Source of the DNA: Acinetobacter piscicola
GTDB lineage: Bacteria; Pseudomonadota; Gammaproteobacteria; Pseudomonadales; Moraxellaceae
NCBI RefSeq assembly: GCF_002233755.1
Contig: NZ_NIFO01000006.1
Span: 154,611 to 218,610 of the forward strand
Reading direction: 5' to 3'
Length of the DNA stretch: 64,000 nucleotides
The notes under the pieces are model-generated. The model had not been told where the DNA came from, ran no database searches, and was given only the letters and a program-made list of their open reading frames with translations. Position 1 is the stretch's first letter, and the number at the start of each line of letters is the position of its first letter. Made by a program: the position numbers and the translations under genes. Below, in pieces: positions 46,560 through 56,084 of this stretch.

Positions 46560-46779
46560 TTAAGTATCTCTTATGATTTTTGTATAAAAATTAGCACATT
46601 TTATTAAAAATGCAAAATAAATCACGATAAAATGCATGTTTTATTAAATTTGATTTACAAATGGTTGTTTTGAGGAAAATTGCAAACTCTTATTGAAAGA
46701 CTAGTTTGAGATGATATTGAATCGTTGAATGATTTAGATTAAATTCAGTGGGATATAAAATCATGGAAAATGAGAAAAG

Positions 46780-47631
46780 ATGTTATCTACCGAACAATTA
46801 AAAATGATTTATCCACTGATTGTAACGCCCAGCCATGATGGTAAATTTTTTCATAATTATGTCATTTCATTATTAAATTTTTTACATGAAGCGAATCGAA
46901 TCGGAATGTCGACACAATACTTATTGATGCAAGGTGAAAGTTTAATTACCCGTGCAAGAAATAATTGTGTAGCCACTTTTCTAGAAAACCCTGAATGGAC
47001 GCATTTATTTTGGATTGATTCGGATATTGGCTTTACACCAGATGCGGCTTTCCGTCTATTACAATCCGATTACGATATTGCTGCGGGTGTATATCCACTC
47101 AAAAGAGAAGAGTGGCCAGTGGAAGGTTTACCACAAGGGATGACTTTTAGTGAGTTTCTAGCGAATTATCAAAGATATACTGTTAATGCGCGAGTGCAAG
47201 GTGATGCAGATCATTTAAATCTCACTGTTTTGGAAAATGGCTTTATTGAGATGAGTGAAGCGCCGACAGGTTTTATGGTGATCAAAAGAGCTGTCTTTGA
47301 AAAAATGATGCAGGCTTATCCTGAATTAAAATATACCCCTGACTCGGTTGGCGTTGAAAATAAAGGTTTGCATTATCGTTTATTTGATGTGATGGTTGAC
47401 CCTGAAACAGGACGTTATTTATCTGAGGATTATGGTTTCTGCCGCTTGTGGGAAAAACTTGGGGGTAAGATTTTTATCGACGCAACTTCAAACCTAACTC
47501 ATCAAGGCATGAAAATATATCAGGGAAATTTTGCTGAAAGTTTGCAAACCAATTTAAGTCGAGCCATTCCTGCAAAAGAAGGTCTAGCGATGACACTGAA
47601 TGGTTTAAATCACCTAGTTCAAGACAGCTAG
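46780..47631 (+). CDS. glycosyltransferase-like protein (GT-A fold)
   Basis: A 283-residue protein with features of GT-A glycosyltransferases: a leading VTPSHDGKFF strand, LITRARNNCV, and the metal-binding WIDSDIGF. LSEDYGFCRLW follows near the C-terminus. No membrane segment. It stands alone, opposite in direction to the DUF2147 genes on both sides. The acceptor is unknown. Confidence 0.65.
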   Translation: MLSTEQLKMIYPLIVTPSHDGKFFHNYVISLLNFLHEANRIGMSTQYLLMQGESLITRARNNCVATFLENPEWTHLFWIDSDIGFTPDAAFRLLQSDYDIAAGVYPLKREEWPVEGLPQGMTFSEFLANYQRYTVNARVQGDADHLNLTVLENGFIEMSEAPTGFMVIKRAVFEKMMQAYPELKYTPDSVGVENKGLHYRLFDVMVDPETGRYLSEDYGFCRLWEKLGGKIFIDATSNLTHQGMKIYQGNFAESLQTNLSRAIPAKEGLAMTLNGLNHLVQDS

Positions 47632-47657
47632 AATAAAACTTTCATTGATTCAAAGAA

Positions 47658-47692
47658 TAAAAAAGCTGTACCTTCTAGGGAACAGCTTTTTT
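47658..47692. terminator. bidirectional terminator
   Basis: AAAAAGCTGT and ACAGCTTTTT form an A/T-flanked stem (with an inner CCTTCTAGGG) between the glycosyltransferase gene and the convergent DUF2147 gene. Confidence 0.8.
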
Positions 47693-47719
47693 ATGAATAT
47701 TACCGAAACTTACTGTGAA

Positions 47720-48169
47720 TTAAGATGTTCTAATCCACGTTTGGCTGCGGCCTAATACAGTAATGCCAATATAACCTCGGAGTACCAACTTTTTGCCATT
47801 TGAAGAGAGTTTGGCTTTTAAACTATAAATTTTTCCTGAGTTGGGATCTAGAATTTTACCACCTTCATAATTGTCCCCATTTTTATGTTTCAGTCCATTA
47901 ATAACGTTTAAGCCAATAATGGGTTTATTGGTGTATGGTGCAGGACAATTCACACAAAATTCTTTTGGTTTATAGCCAATACGTGGTGTCACTTTTGTAA
48001 TGGTGCCGACATAGGTGCCATTTGGATCTTTGCTAATTTTTACAATACCTTTAGGCGCGCCAGTTTTGTCATCGATACTTTGCCATAAGCCAGATATATC
48101 TTCTGCAAAGGACAATTGACACAAACACAGCATTGCTATTGATGTTAAGAATTTAAATTTAGATCGCAT
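47720..48169 (-). CDS. DUF2147 exported protein, copy 2
   Basis: A 149-residue paralogue of the 46107 gene, closest to copy 3: signal peptide ending FAEDI, SGLWQSIDDKTGAP, CxxC in FCVNCPAPYTNKP, and the ending GYIGITVLGRSQTWIR. The spacer downstream to the next copy holds AT-rich DNA and a hairpin. Confidence 0.8.
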   Translation of the reverse strand: MRSKFKFLTSIAMLCLCQLSFAEDISGLWQSIDDKTGAPKGIVKISKDPNGTYVGTITKVTPRIGYKPKEFCVNCPAPYTNKPIIGLNVINGLKHKNGDNYEGGKILDPNSGKIYSLKAKLSSNGKKLVLRGYIGITVLGRSQTWIRTS

Positions 48170-48453
48170 TTTTTCCCCTAATTTTTTTAAGTGATCACAT
48201 ATAACTTATTATTTCTATTGTTATTTCAGCACTTATATATGAGTAAGCTGAAATATTAAACATAAGCAAGTTTCTTCTTATGCATGCCTAATATATTTAC
48301 AGGATTTTGGTTTGAAAGGAAAGGTTAAAAATTGTCTAGTCTTTATAAAATATCAATTTAAAAATGTGTAAGTTCTAATCAGATTATCTGCAATTATTCA
48401 AATAATAAAAGGAAGTTTTTTCTACTCCATTAAAATGATAACTGGCTAATGAT

Positions 48454-48480
48454 AAAGCCCATAAATAAATTATGGGCTTT
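48454..48480 (-). terminator. terminator of DUF2147 copy 3
   Basis: AAAGCCCATAA (48454-48464) and TTATGGGCTTT (48470-48480) form a perfect 11-bp stem with a 5-nt loop. Confidence 0.7.
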
Positions 48481-48527
48481 CAGGGGGAAACTAAATAATT
48501 TCTATTTAGTCAAAATCTTTAATTCAA

Positions 48528-48974
48528 TCAGTTTTCTCGAATCCAGATTTGGCTACGTCCAAGTGCTGAAACACCGATATATCCACGTAAAGATAAGCGG
48601 TTTCCATTGGCACTTAATTTTGCTTTCATCGAGTAAATTTTACCTGACAGCGGATCAATAATTTTGCCACCAGAATAATTTTCTTCACCCGTTTGTTTTA
48701 GATTTTTTAGGACATCCATGCCTAAAATCGGTTTATTTGTATAAGGTGCTGGGCAATTTACACAGGTTTCTTTTGGTGTATAACCTGGTAAAGGTGTAAC
48801 TTTGATGATTTTCCCAGTATAAGTTCCATTGGATTCTTTACGAACTTCTAGAACCGCTTTAGATGAACCGGTTTTATCATCGATATTTTTCCAAATGCCT
48901 GTAATATCCTTAGCCATGCTGCCACAGCTTAGCACTGAAAAGAAAACACCTAAAATAAATCTATTCGACCACAT
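48528..48974 (-). CDS. DUF2147 exported protein, copy 3
   Basis: A 148-residue protein with a signal peptide (ending SMAKDI) and the same architecture as copies 1 and 2: TGIWKNIDDKTG, CVNCPAPYTNKP, GYIGVSALGRSQIW. It shares a CxxC pair with the others. Each copy has its own spacer, so they look separately transcribed. Confidence 0.8.
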   Translation of the reverse strand: MWSNRFILGVFFSVLSCGSMAKDITGIWKNIDDKTGSSKAVLEVRKESNGTYTGKIIKVTPLPGYTPKETCVNCPAPYTNKPILGMDVLKNLKQTGEENYSGGKIIDPLSGKIYSMKAKLSANGNRLSLRGYIGVSALGRSQIWIREN

Positions 48975-49064
48975 TTATTCATTCCTTATCAAAATGGGGG
49001 AAAGATTTATCTTAATTTGAATAACAATTCAATGCAATCCTTTGAAATGTATAGTAAATCACAC

Positions 49065-49733
49065 TTATTTTATAAAAAGAATAAAGGTTGGCAACCAGAT
49101 CGCAGTGAATACAGCATTGACTGCCATACCAAAGGCTGCATAACGACCTGCAACGGCTCCACGTTGCCATGCCTGTGCTGTTCCAATTGCGTGAGCAGCG
49201 AGTCCCAAAGCTAAGCCTGATGCACGTTCATCATTAATATTCCGTAAAATAAGTGATGAAAATGCAGCGCCGATTACACCAGATAAGATGACAATCAAAA
49301 TCACCAAAGTGACTGGTGAGTGCAATAAATTTGCAATATTAATCGCAATCGGTGTTGTTACAGCACGTGTTGCAAATGCCATGATTGTGGGTTCAGACAT
49401 ATGCAGTAGGTAGGCTAGGCTCATAGGTAAAGCGACTGCGCTTATGCTGGCAAATACAAGGATTCCCACCATAGCTTTAAGCGGTAAATCATCATAGCGC
49501 ATCGCAGCTAGAGGGATGGCTAATGCAACTGTAACATAGCCTAAAAGGTGGCTAAATAAACCATTCATCGCAGTATTATATTTTTCATAAGGGATTTTAA
49601 AAATCATCAAAAGCCCAATTACGAAGAACATCGCAATCACCAATAATGGCACTTGTGGAAATCTTTTATTGACTGGTTTTGCTGCAAGATAAGCAATTAG
49701 GGTAATGATAAAACCGGCAAGAATACTGAACAT
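49065..49733 (-). CDS. LrgB/CidB-family membrane protein
   Basis: A 222-residue polytopic membrane protein of the LrgB family, with the conserved ATRAVTTPIAINIA and GLALGLAAHAIGTAQA blocks. Members are linked to control of murein hydrolases, cell lysis or glycolate/pyruvate transport. The ATG at 49733 has AGGTG upstream; the frame starts at GTG 49742. It directly follows the small cidA-like gene. Confidence 0.8.
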   Translation of the reverse strand: MFSILAGFIITLIAYLAAKPVNKRFPQVPLLVIAMFFVIGLLMIFKIPYEKYNTAMNGLFSHLLGYVTVALAIPLAAMRYDDLPLKAMVGILVFASISAVALPMSLAYLLHMSEPTIMAFATRAVTTPIAINIANLLHSPVTLVILIVILSGVIGAAFSSLILRNINDERASGLALGLAAHAIGTAQAWQRGAVAGRYAAFGMAVNAVFTAIWLPTFILFIK

Positions 49734-49742
49734 ATCAATCAC

Positions 49743-50114
49743 CTATAACCACTTTTTTGCCATTTTGGCGTAAATCCACAAAGGAATCAGCGTACTGATA
49801 AACATCACTGTAAGAAATAAGGGAATTTCTTTTCCCATACTGACAAGCATAATCAGTGAACCCGCACAGATGGGTAAAAAAGCAAATCCGCTTTCTTTCA
49901 TCAATTTATTATTGGTATCGACCAATCGAGGCGGGATTTTTTTGAATCTACGCCATACGATCAGAAAGAATAGAAGGCTTAATAAACCTGTTAAATTTCC
50001 CAATTCTGGATGATTAAATTGTGACATGACCCAAACTGAAGCTTCACGAAAAAAGATAATGATTCCTATGGTGAAGATCCATGCTTGCCAATCTATGCGT
50101 TTTAACTGATCCAT
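49743..50114 (-). CDS. CidA/LrgA-family holin-like protein
   Basis: A 123-residue protein with four hydrophobic helices, matching the CidA/LrgA family in size and in its place just before lrgB. FAFLPICAGSLIML is the recognisable family block. It follows hflX by 43 bp on the same strand, so the three may form one operon. Confidence 0.7.
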   Translation of the reverse strand: MDQLKRIDWQAWIFTIGIIIFFREASVWVMSQFNHPELGNLTGLLSLLFFLIVWRRFKKIPPRLVDTNNKLMKESGFAFLPICAGSLIMLVSMGKEIPLFLTVMFISTLIPLWIYAKMAKKWL

Positions 50115-50157
50115 GCGTATTGATATTTAAAATTTGACCTTTCACGTTTTAACCGAT

Positions 50158-51489
50158 TTAGCGTTTGATTTCAAATTCTTCTAAAGGTCTTTTAAACTGC
50201 TGTGATTGAGTTCCAAGGATTTCATCAATAGGTAAATGTGCTTGTTTAATCAGTTGTTCCAGTTTTTGTGGTGCCATTGCAACCTGTAAATGTAAGTTTC
50301 CTTCATCATCATAATGTTCAGATTGAATCACATTTAAGGCATAAAGTTGGGTACGCAATTTTCCATAAGCAGGTTTTAAAAGCAGTTCAAAATTTTGAAT
50401 TCGCCCCATTAAGCATTCATGTACTGCTTTACGAAGTAAGTCTAAGCCTTGTCCTGTATGGGCTGATACATAAACACGTTCAGGTTGATGTGGCTTTGCA
50501 TAAATAATTTTAGCTTCTTCACCAGACTGATCAATTTTGTTATAAACCCTTAAGGTTGGAATATCTGCACCAATTTCATTTAATACTGTTTCTACGGCTT
50601 CAATCTGCTCCATCATCTCAGGACTACTTGAATCAATGATATGTAGGAGTAATGTTGCCTCTAGGGTTTCCTCTAAAGTTGCCTTAAAAGATTCGACTAA
50701 AGAATGAGCGAGATTGCGCACAAAACCAACAGTGTCAGCCAGAACCAGTGTTCCAATACCATCCCAATCTAAACGTCTAAGTGTGGGATCAAGTGTGGCA
50801 AAAAGCTGATCCGCAGCATAAACATCACTATTTGCTAAAATATTAAATAGAGTTGATTTCCCAGCATTGGTATAGCCAACTAAGGATACGGTCGGAATAT
50901 TGGCTTTTTGACGAGCAGCACGTCCTTGGGTACGTGTTTTACGGACTTTTTCAAGACGGTCTTTAAGTTGTTCCATACGGATACGTAATAAACGTCGATC
51001 CGTTTCTAGCAGTGTCTCACCTGGACCACGTAATCCAATACCACCTTTTTGACTATCTAAATTGCTACGGCTACGAACTAGGCGTGAAGACAGATGATCT
51101 AATTGGGCAAGTTCAACTTGAAGTTTGCCCTCGTGGGTGCGCGCGCGTTGCGCAAAGATATCGAGAATTAAGCCTGTACGGTCAATTACACGACATTTTA
51201 AAATCCGTTCTAAATTACGCTCTTGTGCAGGGGAGAGTGCTTGGTCAAAAATGACCAGTTCAATTTCTTCGTTTTCTACACGCTCTGCGATTTCTTCTGC
51301 TTTACCTGTGCCAATAAAAAACTTAGCATCGGGTTTGACACGTTGAACTGTTAAATGTTCAAAAATTTCTGCGCCAGCAGATTTGGCCAACAGTCGAAAC
51401 TCTTCAGCGTCCAAATCGTCTAACATTTGTACATTTACACTGATTAAAATGGTTTTTTCACCACCTTGACGCTGATCAAAAGATTCCAC
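50158..51489 (-). CDS. hflX: ribosome-splitting GTPase HflX
   Basis: A 443-residue Obg-related GTPase with an N-terminal HflX domain (FDQALSPAQERNLE, RTGLILDIFAQRARTHEGK), a long coiled linker, and G motifs GYTNAGKST, DTVGF and NKID. It splits stalled 70S ribosomes after stress. E. coli has hfq next door; here it is not. A frameshift-dependent short ORF lies about 70 nt upstream on the same strand. Confidence 0.95.
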   Translation of the reverse strand: MESFDQRQGGEKTILISVNVQMLDDLDAEEFRLLAKSAGAEIFEHLTVQRVKPDAKFFIGTGKAEEIAERVENEEIELVIFDQALSPAQERNLERILKCRVIDRTGLILDIFAQRARTHEGKLQVELAQLDHLSSRLVRSRSNLDSQKGGIGLRGPGETLLETDRRLLRIRMEQLKDRLEKVRKTRTQGRAARQKANIPTVSLVGYTNAGKSTLFNILANSDVYAADQLFATLDPTLRRLDWDGIGTLVLADTVGFVRNLAHSLVESFKATLEETLEATLLLHIIDSSSPEMMEQIEAVETVLNEIGADIPTLRVYNKIDQSGEEAKIIYAKPHQPERVYVSAHTGQGLDLLRKAVHECLMGRIQNFELLLKPAYGKLRTQLYALNVIQSEHYDDEGNLHLQVAMAPQKLEQLIKQAHLPIDEILGTQSQQFKRPLEEFEIKR

Positions 51490-51561
51490 AGATATTAAAA
51501 CTCAGAAGCGTAAGCGAAGTGTCATTCTAAGGTATATTCGTCTTTAAATCCTCATTCACTG

Positions 51562-51704
51562 TTAAAGAATTGCAATAAACAATTTGGAGACTAAAACCAA
51601 AAAGCCACAATATAAAATCACATAACCAAGAAGTGTGCTGACTTGGAAACGAGGCGGTTGAAAATTTAATCGATTCCAAGTTCTTAATACTTTTTTAAAT
51701 ACAT
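51562..51704 (-). CDS. possible 47-residue membrane peptide requiring a -1 frameshift
   Basis: On the minus strand an AGGAG site precedes ATG 51704. The zero frame reads MYLKKY and stops at 51684. The codons TTA AAA AAG contain the strong -1 slippery heptamer A AAA AAG (51696-51690). After a -1 slip the frame continues with VLRTWNRLNFQPPRFQ, a hydrophobic helix (LLGYVILYCGFLVLVSKLFI), and a stop at 51562. The length of 143 nt fits exactly one -1 event. A missing A in the A-run would give the same picture. The rest of 51490-51975 has no gene. Confidence 0.4.
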
Positions 51705-51975
51705 GATGATATTTCTCCTATTGTTGAGCAAAGATAAATAACAGTTGATCTACAGAGAAGATTACTTTTGATAGAATATGAATAAATGCATAAAATTGCA
51801 TTGATCATTGAGACCATTAGGTTGCTCTATATTCAATTTTATCGGTTGCGTCAAACGTATAAAATAGGTGTTGAGTAAGTTATTGCTTATGTTTTTATGA
51901 TCAATGCAACTTTATGTATATGCGTATACAATAGTGTCGGTTTAATATGAAATATAGTCAGTTTAGTGAGCGTCT

Positions 51976-52788
51976 ATGACTCAACAACAAACAAGCAAAA
52001 AGTCAAATTCATCGAACTTAAGTGTGTTATCTAAACTTTTTTTATACAGTAAGAAAATTATCACAGGTACAACGGCTATCTCTGAAGGTTTTTATTTGGT
52101 TTATCGCCATCAACTTTATAAAGACCCCAATAATCCGAATAATACGCGTTATGTTCAATATTTTTGCCGACGTTTATGTGATGTTTTCAATGTCGAAATA
52201 CGTCTACATGGTGACATTCCTCGTGAACCAGCATTGTGGGTGAGTAATCATATTTCTTGGTTAGATATTGCAGTTCTAGGTTCTGGTGCACGTGTATTCT
52301 TTTTGGCGAAAGCTGAAATTGAAAAATGGCCAATATTTGGAAAACTTGCAAAAGGTGGGGGGACTTTATTCATTAAACGTGGTTCAGGCGATTCTGTTCG
52401 TATTCGTGAGCAAATTACTGAATTTTTGAGTAAAGATATTCCTGTTTTATTCTTTCCCGAAGCGACAACAACGGATGGTACAAAGATTAAAAAAGTACAT
52501 GGTCGGATTTTAGGTGCTGCAATTGAAGCAAATCGACCAGTGCAGGTCTGTGTGATTTGTTATGTCAATAAAAATGGCCAATTAGACACTGTTGTACCTT
52601 TTATTGGAGATACAACTTTCGTTGGACATATCCAAGCAGTTTTGGAAATGCCAAAAGTAACAGCACATTTAAAAGCCTTTCCTGAGATTTCTACTGAGGG
52701 ACATAGTGTAGAAAGCTTAACTAAACTGGTACAAGAAACCATGCAAACAGGTTTGGAAGATTTACAAAAAGAAGTTTTAGTGGACTAA
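51976..52788 (+). CDS. 1-acyl-glycerol-3-phosphate acyltransferase (PlsC family)
   Basis: A 270-residue acyltransferase with the NHxxxxD catalytic motif (NHISWLD) and the FPEATT substrate motif. A hydrophobic N-terminal segment suggests membrane association. It should acylate lysophosphatidic acid or a related lipid. No other lipid gene is adjacent except the convergent phospholipase-D lipoprotein. Confidence 0.85.
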   Translation: MTQQQTSKKSNSSNLSVLSKLFLYSKKIITGTTAISEGFYLVYRHQLYKDPNNPNNTRYVQYFCRRLCDVFNVEIRLHGDIPREPALWVSNHISWLDIAVLGSGARVFFLAKAEIEKWPIFGKLAKGGGTLFIKRGSGDSVRIREQITEFLSKDIPVLFFPEATTTDGTKIKKVHGRILGAAIEANRPVQVCVICYVNKNGQLDTVVPFIGDTTFVGHIQAVLEMPKVTAHLKAFPEISTEGHSVESLTKLVQETMQTGLEDLQKEVLVD

Positions 52789-52805
52789 TGCTCCAATTCC
52801 CATCA

Positions 52806-52828
52806 AGAAGGCTTACATAAAGCCTTCT
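52806..52828. terminator. hairpin between convergent genes
   Basis: AGAAGGCTT (52806-52814) pairs with AAGCCTTCT (52820-52828) around a 5-nt loop. It overlaps the 3' end of the minus-strand gene at 52813. Confidence 0.5.
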
Positions 52829-54444
52829 ATCGGTAGCCATGAAATAACTTTGATCCCTGCTTTTTGCCACCATTTCATTTTTGGTTCTTTTTTTAATGTA
52901 ATGATGCCTTGCGGCGTTGTTCGAAGCCAATTGATATTATCTTGTGAGTCTAAAACGAGCTTATAAGCATACTTTTTCAGATTCTCATCCATCGTCTTAT
53001 GGACAGCATTGGCTAAAGGCGGACTGTTAATAATGACGCCGATCTCGGTATTCAAATTGGCAGAGCGAGGGTCAAAATTAAAAGAACCAATAAAGACTTG
53101 TTTATTATCAATCGCCATGAGTTTGGCATGCAAACTTGAACGACTCAACCCTTTTAAACTGACTTTGGTTTTTTTAGAAATTTCTTTAGAATTGGCATAT
53201 AAATTTTCCTCTGAAACGGCAGGTAAAAACTCATAAAGTTCGACGCCATTTTTAAGTAAATTATCTCGGTATTTCGCATAAAAAGCATGAACTAAAGCGA
53301 CGTCATTGGCTTTAAAAGAATTGGTTAATACACGAACTTTTACCTTTTCTTTTGCCAGTTCAATCAGTTTATTTTCACCTTCTTTTTGTGGCACAAAATA
53401 AGCGGAAATAAGGTCAACATTTTCAGTTGGATTTTCCAACCGTTTCACCATTTGAAAGTTAAGGTGCTGTTCCTTTTTTGCCTTTGCTTGAATTTTATCT
53501 GGAGAGTCTTTAACGACTTCGGCTTTAACCCAATCTAATTGAATATTATGATTCAACCATTGGTCAAAATCGTGGGTGCGATTGCTTAAATTTAAATAAT
53601 TCTGTGTCGTAATTTCTTGATAATGATTGGCTAATTGCTCTTTTAAATTGTCATAACGCAGTGTGTAGGCATTATGATTGACGATATTTCGAACAGGATA
53701 TGCGTAGCTATGATTCCAATACTCGTCAAATGAATGCGTAATGTCATCTACGGCTTGTCCCACTAACATTACGTCTACATCAGAAAACTGGTAACTGTCA
53801 CTTACATTGTAATATTGATTACTCATATTACGCCCACCAATCAAGGAAATTTGATTGTCGGCAGTAAATGTTTTGTTATGCATACGTCGGTTGATGCGTT
53901 TTAAATCAAGTACCATGTCTATGGGACGCATACTTCTAAAACGATACGGGTTGAAGAGTTTAACTTCGATATTCGGATGCTGATCCAGTGCTAAATAAAC
54001 ACCTTCCATTTTTCCTGCATTATTATCATCAATCAGCAATCGAATTTTTACGCCTCGATCAGCCGCTTCAATCATTTTATAAAGCGCTAATGAACCAATT
54101 TTGTCATTGTCCCAAATATAATATTGTAAATCTAAAGTTTTCTGGGCTTTTTCAATTAAGTGAATTCGAGCTGCAATTGCTTCAAGTGGATCATAAAGTA
54201 CATGATAGCCTGTCAAATCAGGGTTCTGTTCTTTTAATGGCGCAATGATTTGAGCAAGAGAGGTATCGTGTGTGTCGATATCATAGGCATATTCAGGCTG
54301 TACATTTTGTTGTTTGGGTAGTGTTGTACATGCAGATAAACTTAAGATGAAACAAGTACTCAGCGTAAATAAAACTTTGGAATGAAACTTTCCTATGTAA
54401 TACTTTTGCTGTATTTGCGTATTGTGATTGAGCATTTGTTCCAT
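52813..54444 (-). CDS. phospholipase D/cardiolipin synthase-family lipoprotein
   Basis: A 543-residue protein with a lipobox (LSLSAC at about residue 38) and two HKD motifs: HNKTFTADNQISLIGGRN and HAKLMAIDNKQVFIGSF. Two HKD motifs make one active site, as in ClsC/YmdC-type cardiolipin synthases and related phospholipases D. The lipoprotein anchor places it in the periplasm. The unusual length before the lipobox (38 residues) means the real start may be an internal codon. Confidence 0.8.
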   Translation of the reverse strand: MEQMLNHNTQIQQKYYIGKFHSKVLFTLSTCFILSLSACTTLPKQQNVQPEYAYDIDTHDTSLAQIIAPLKEQNPDLTGYHVLYDPLEAIAARIHLIEKAQKTLDLQYYIWDNDKIGSLALYKMIEAADRGVKIRLLIDDNNAGKMEGVYLALDQHPNIEVKLFNPYRFRSMRPIDMVLDLKRINRRMHNKTFTADNQISLIGGRNMSNQYYNVSDSYQFSDVDVMLVGQAVDDITHSFDEYWNHSYAYPVRNIVNHNAYTLRYDNLKEQLANHYQEITTQNYLNLSNRTHDFDQWLNHNIQLDWVKAEVVKDSPDKIQAKAKKEQHLNFQMVKRLENPTENVDLISAYFVPQKEGENKLIELAKEKVKVRVLTNSFKANDVALVHAFYAKYRDNLLKNGVELYEFLPAVSEENLYANSKEISKKTKVSLKGLSRSSLHAKLMAIDNKQVFIGSFNFDPRSANLNTEIGVIINSPPLANAVHKTMDENLKKYAYKLVLDSQDNINWLRTTPQGIITLKKEPKMKWWQKAGIKVISWLPIEGFM

Positions 54445-54538
54445 AATGTTTTCTGCGATTCTCTGACTAAGAGTATAATTGGCAAGACCGAAAAGATAAA
54501 TAAGAGATGACAGGTGTTAAATACCTGAGAGATTGAAT

Positions 54539-55549
54539 ATGTTCATGACTTTTAATGCTACCTCAATGTTTTATTTGAGCTTTATCTTGCTTGCAATTTG
54601 GGGAATTTCTCAAGCATGGTTAAGCCAGTCAAGAACCGAAACCATTCATCCTTTCAAGTCTTTTGTCCATTTATTAGCATTTTACCTATCTTATTTATTA
54701 ATTCCGTTGTTCTTTTTTAGCATTTATGCAGGATGGATTGAAATCTTTTCTCTGCACGAAAGTATATTTACTTTTTTACTCAGTGGTTTACTCATCTATG
54801 CTCGATTTATTGAGCCACATACAGTACATGTAAAACGCCTAGAATATCAATTTGATCGAAGCAAACCCTTTCAGAAACCAATCAAAGTTGTATTACTTGC
54901 CGACTTACATATTGGGCTTTTTTCTGGACATGAACGCCAACTGAAAACAATTGTCAAAAAAGTAAATTTGGAACAACCAGATTTTGTCGTGGTTGCAGGG
55001 GATTGGACCTATGAACCTGAAAATAAATTAGCAGAAGAATTAGCTGTACTAAAAGAAATCCAAGCACCAGTCTATTCAGTGAATGGTAATCATGACGAAC
55101 AGTATCCAGGACCTCCTATTCAGACATTATTAGCGCATGCATTAGAAATCAATGATGTCATGGATATTGAAGGCAAAATTGTAGAGTTTGATGAATTTCG
55201 TTTGATTGGTATTGGCGATTTATGGGCAGGTAAAGCTGATATGCGCTATATGCCTGAACTTCCTCAAGATAAACCATGGTTAATTTTGTCACATAATCCC
55301 GATACAGTAGATATGGTGCCACAATTGTCTACCCGTCCATTGATGCTGTCAGGGCATACTCATGGTGGGCAAGTTGAACTGCCTTGGCTTACCAATTATG
55401 TGATGAAGAAAGTGTCTATTTTGGGACATAAACGAGGACTGTATCAGCATGAAAATGCAGATGTATTTGTTAGCGTCGGTACAGGTATGGTAGGCGTACC
55501 TTTTCGTTTTAGAGTGCCACCAACCATTGATATTATTGAATTAAGTTAA
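54539..55549 (+). CDS. membrane metallophosphoesterase (YaeI/YkuE-like)
   Basis: A 336-residue protein with about three N-terminal transmembrane helices and a calcineurin-like phosphoesterase domain: LADLHIG, VAGDW, NGNHDE, SHNPD and SGHTHGG are the metal-binding motifs in order. YaeI-type enzymes act on lipid-linked substrates such as UDP-diacylglucosamine or phosphatidyl compounds. The ATG at 54539 is preferred over a TTG two codons earlier, with AGAGA upstream. Confidence 0.85.
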   Translation: MFMTFNATSMFYLSFILLAIWGISQAWLSQSRTETIHPFKSFVHLLAFYLSYLLIPLFFFSIYAGWIEIFSLHESIFTFLLSGLLIYARFIEPHTVHVKRLEYQFDRSKPFQKPIKVVLLADLHIGLFSGHERQLKTIVKKVNLEQPDFVVVAGDWTYEPENKLAEELAVLKEIQAPVYSVNGNHDEQYPGPPIQTLLAHALEINDVMDIEGKIVEFDEFRLIGIGDLWAGKADMRYMPELPQDKPWLILSHNPDTVDMVPQLSTRPLMLSGHTHGGQVELPWLTNYVMKKVSILGHKRGLYQHENADVFVSVGTGMVGVPFRFRVPPTIDIIELS

Positions 55550-55559
55550 TTTTACTATT

Positions 55560-56084
55560 TTAACGACCAATCATTTGATAAATAATGACTGCAACAGCAG
55601 CGATGATGAGCAATATAATTAAAGGTGATCTTTTTTTCCGACTTTGATCTTCAATACCCATGGGTTGAGTCGTTGCTGTATGCCGTATAGTTGTAGATTC
55701 AGTGGCACGCGGATGAAGTGTATTGATATTCTCTAAGCTGTTTAAATTTGCTAAATTTGGCTGTGTCATTAAATTTTCTACAAATTCTTTAGCATCCTTT
55801 AAGTCTAGAGTTGAGTATTTTTTTACCAACTTAATCGCTTCAATTTTTTGATTTTGTTGAATGAGTGTATGAATCTCTTGAGCATGAATGGGTGATATTG
55901 ATGAGTTTGTTAAACTTTGAGTCGTTGTATGATTTGGATTCTCTGCTAAATTCTCTACATAATCTTTTGCTTCTTTCAATCCAAGATCTGAATGATCTAC
56001 AACCCATTTAATCGCTTCAATTTTACGATTTTGCTGAATAAGTAAAAGAATGTCCTGTTTTTGCCTTTCAGAAAATAATGTCAT
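55560..56084 (-). CDS. membrane protein with two L7/L12 C-terminal-like domains
   Basis: A 174-residue protein. Two repeats of about 40 residues share LIQQN.KIEAIK.V..(S).L.LK(E/D)AK(D/E)(Y/F)VENL, the pattern of the ribosomal L7/L12 C-terminal domain (GLKEAK). A Ser/Thr-rich linker leads to a single C-terminal transmembrane helix (LIILLIIAAVAVIIYQ). It is therefore a membrane-anchored tandem of bL12-like domains, not a ribosomal protein. The frame extends to GTG 56123; the ATG at 56084 has AAGAG upstream. Function unknown. Confidence 0.75.
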   Translation of the reverse strand: MTLFSERQKQDILLLIQQNRKIEAIKWVVDHSDLGLKEAKDYVENLAENPNHTTTQSLTNSSISPIHAQEIHTLIQQNQKIEAIKLVKKYSTLDLKDAKEFVENLMTQPNLANLNSLENINTLHPRATESTTIRHTATTQPMGIEDQSRKKRSPLIILLIIAAVAVIIYQMIGR

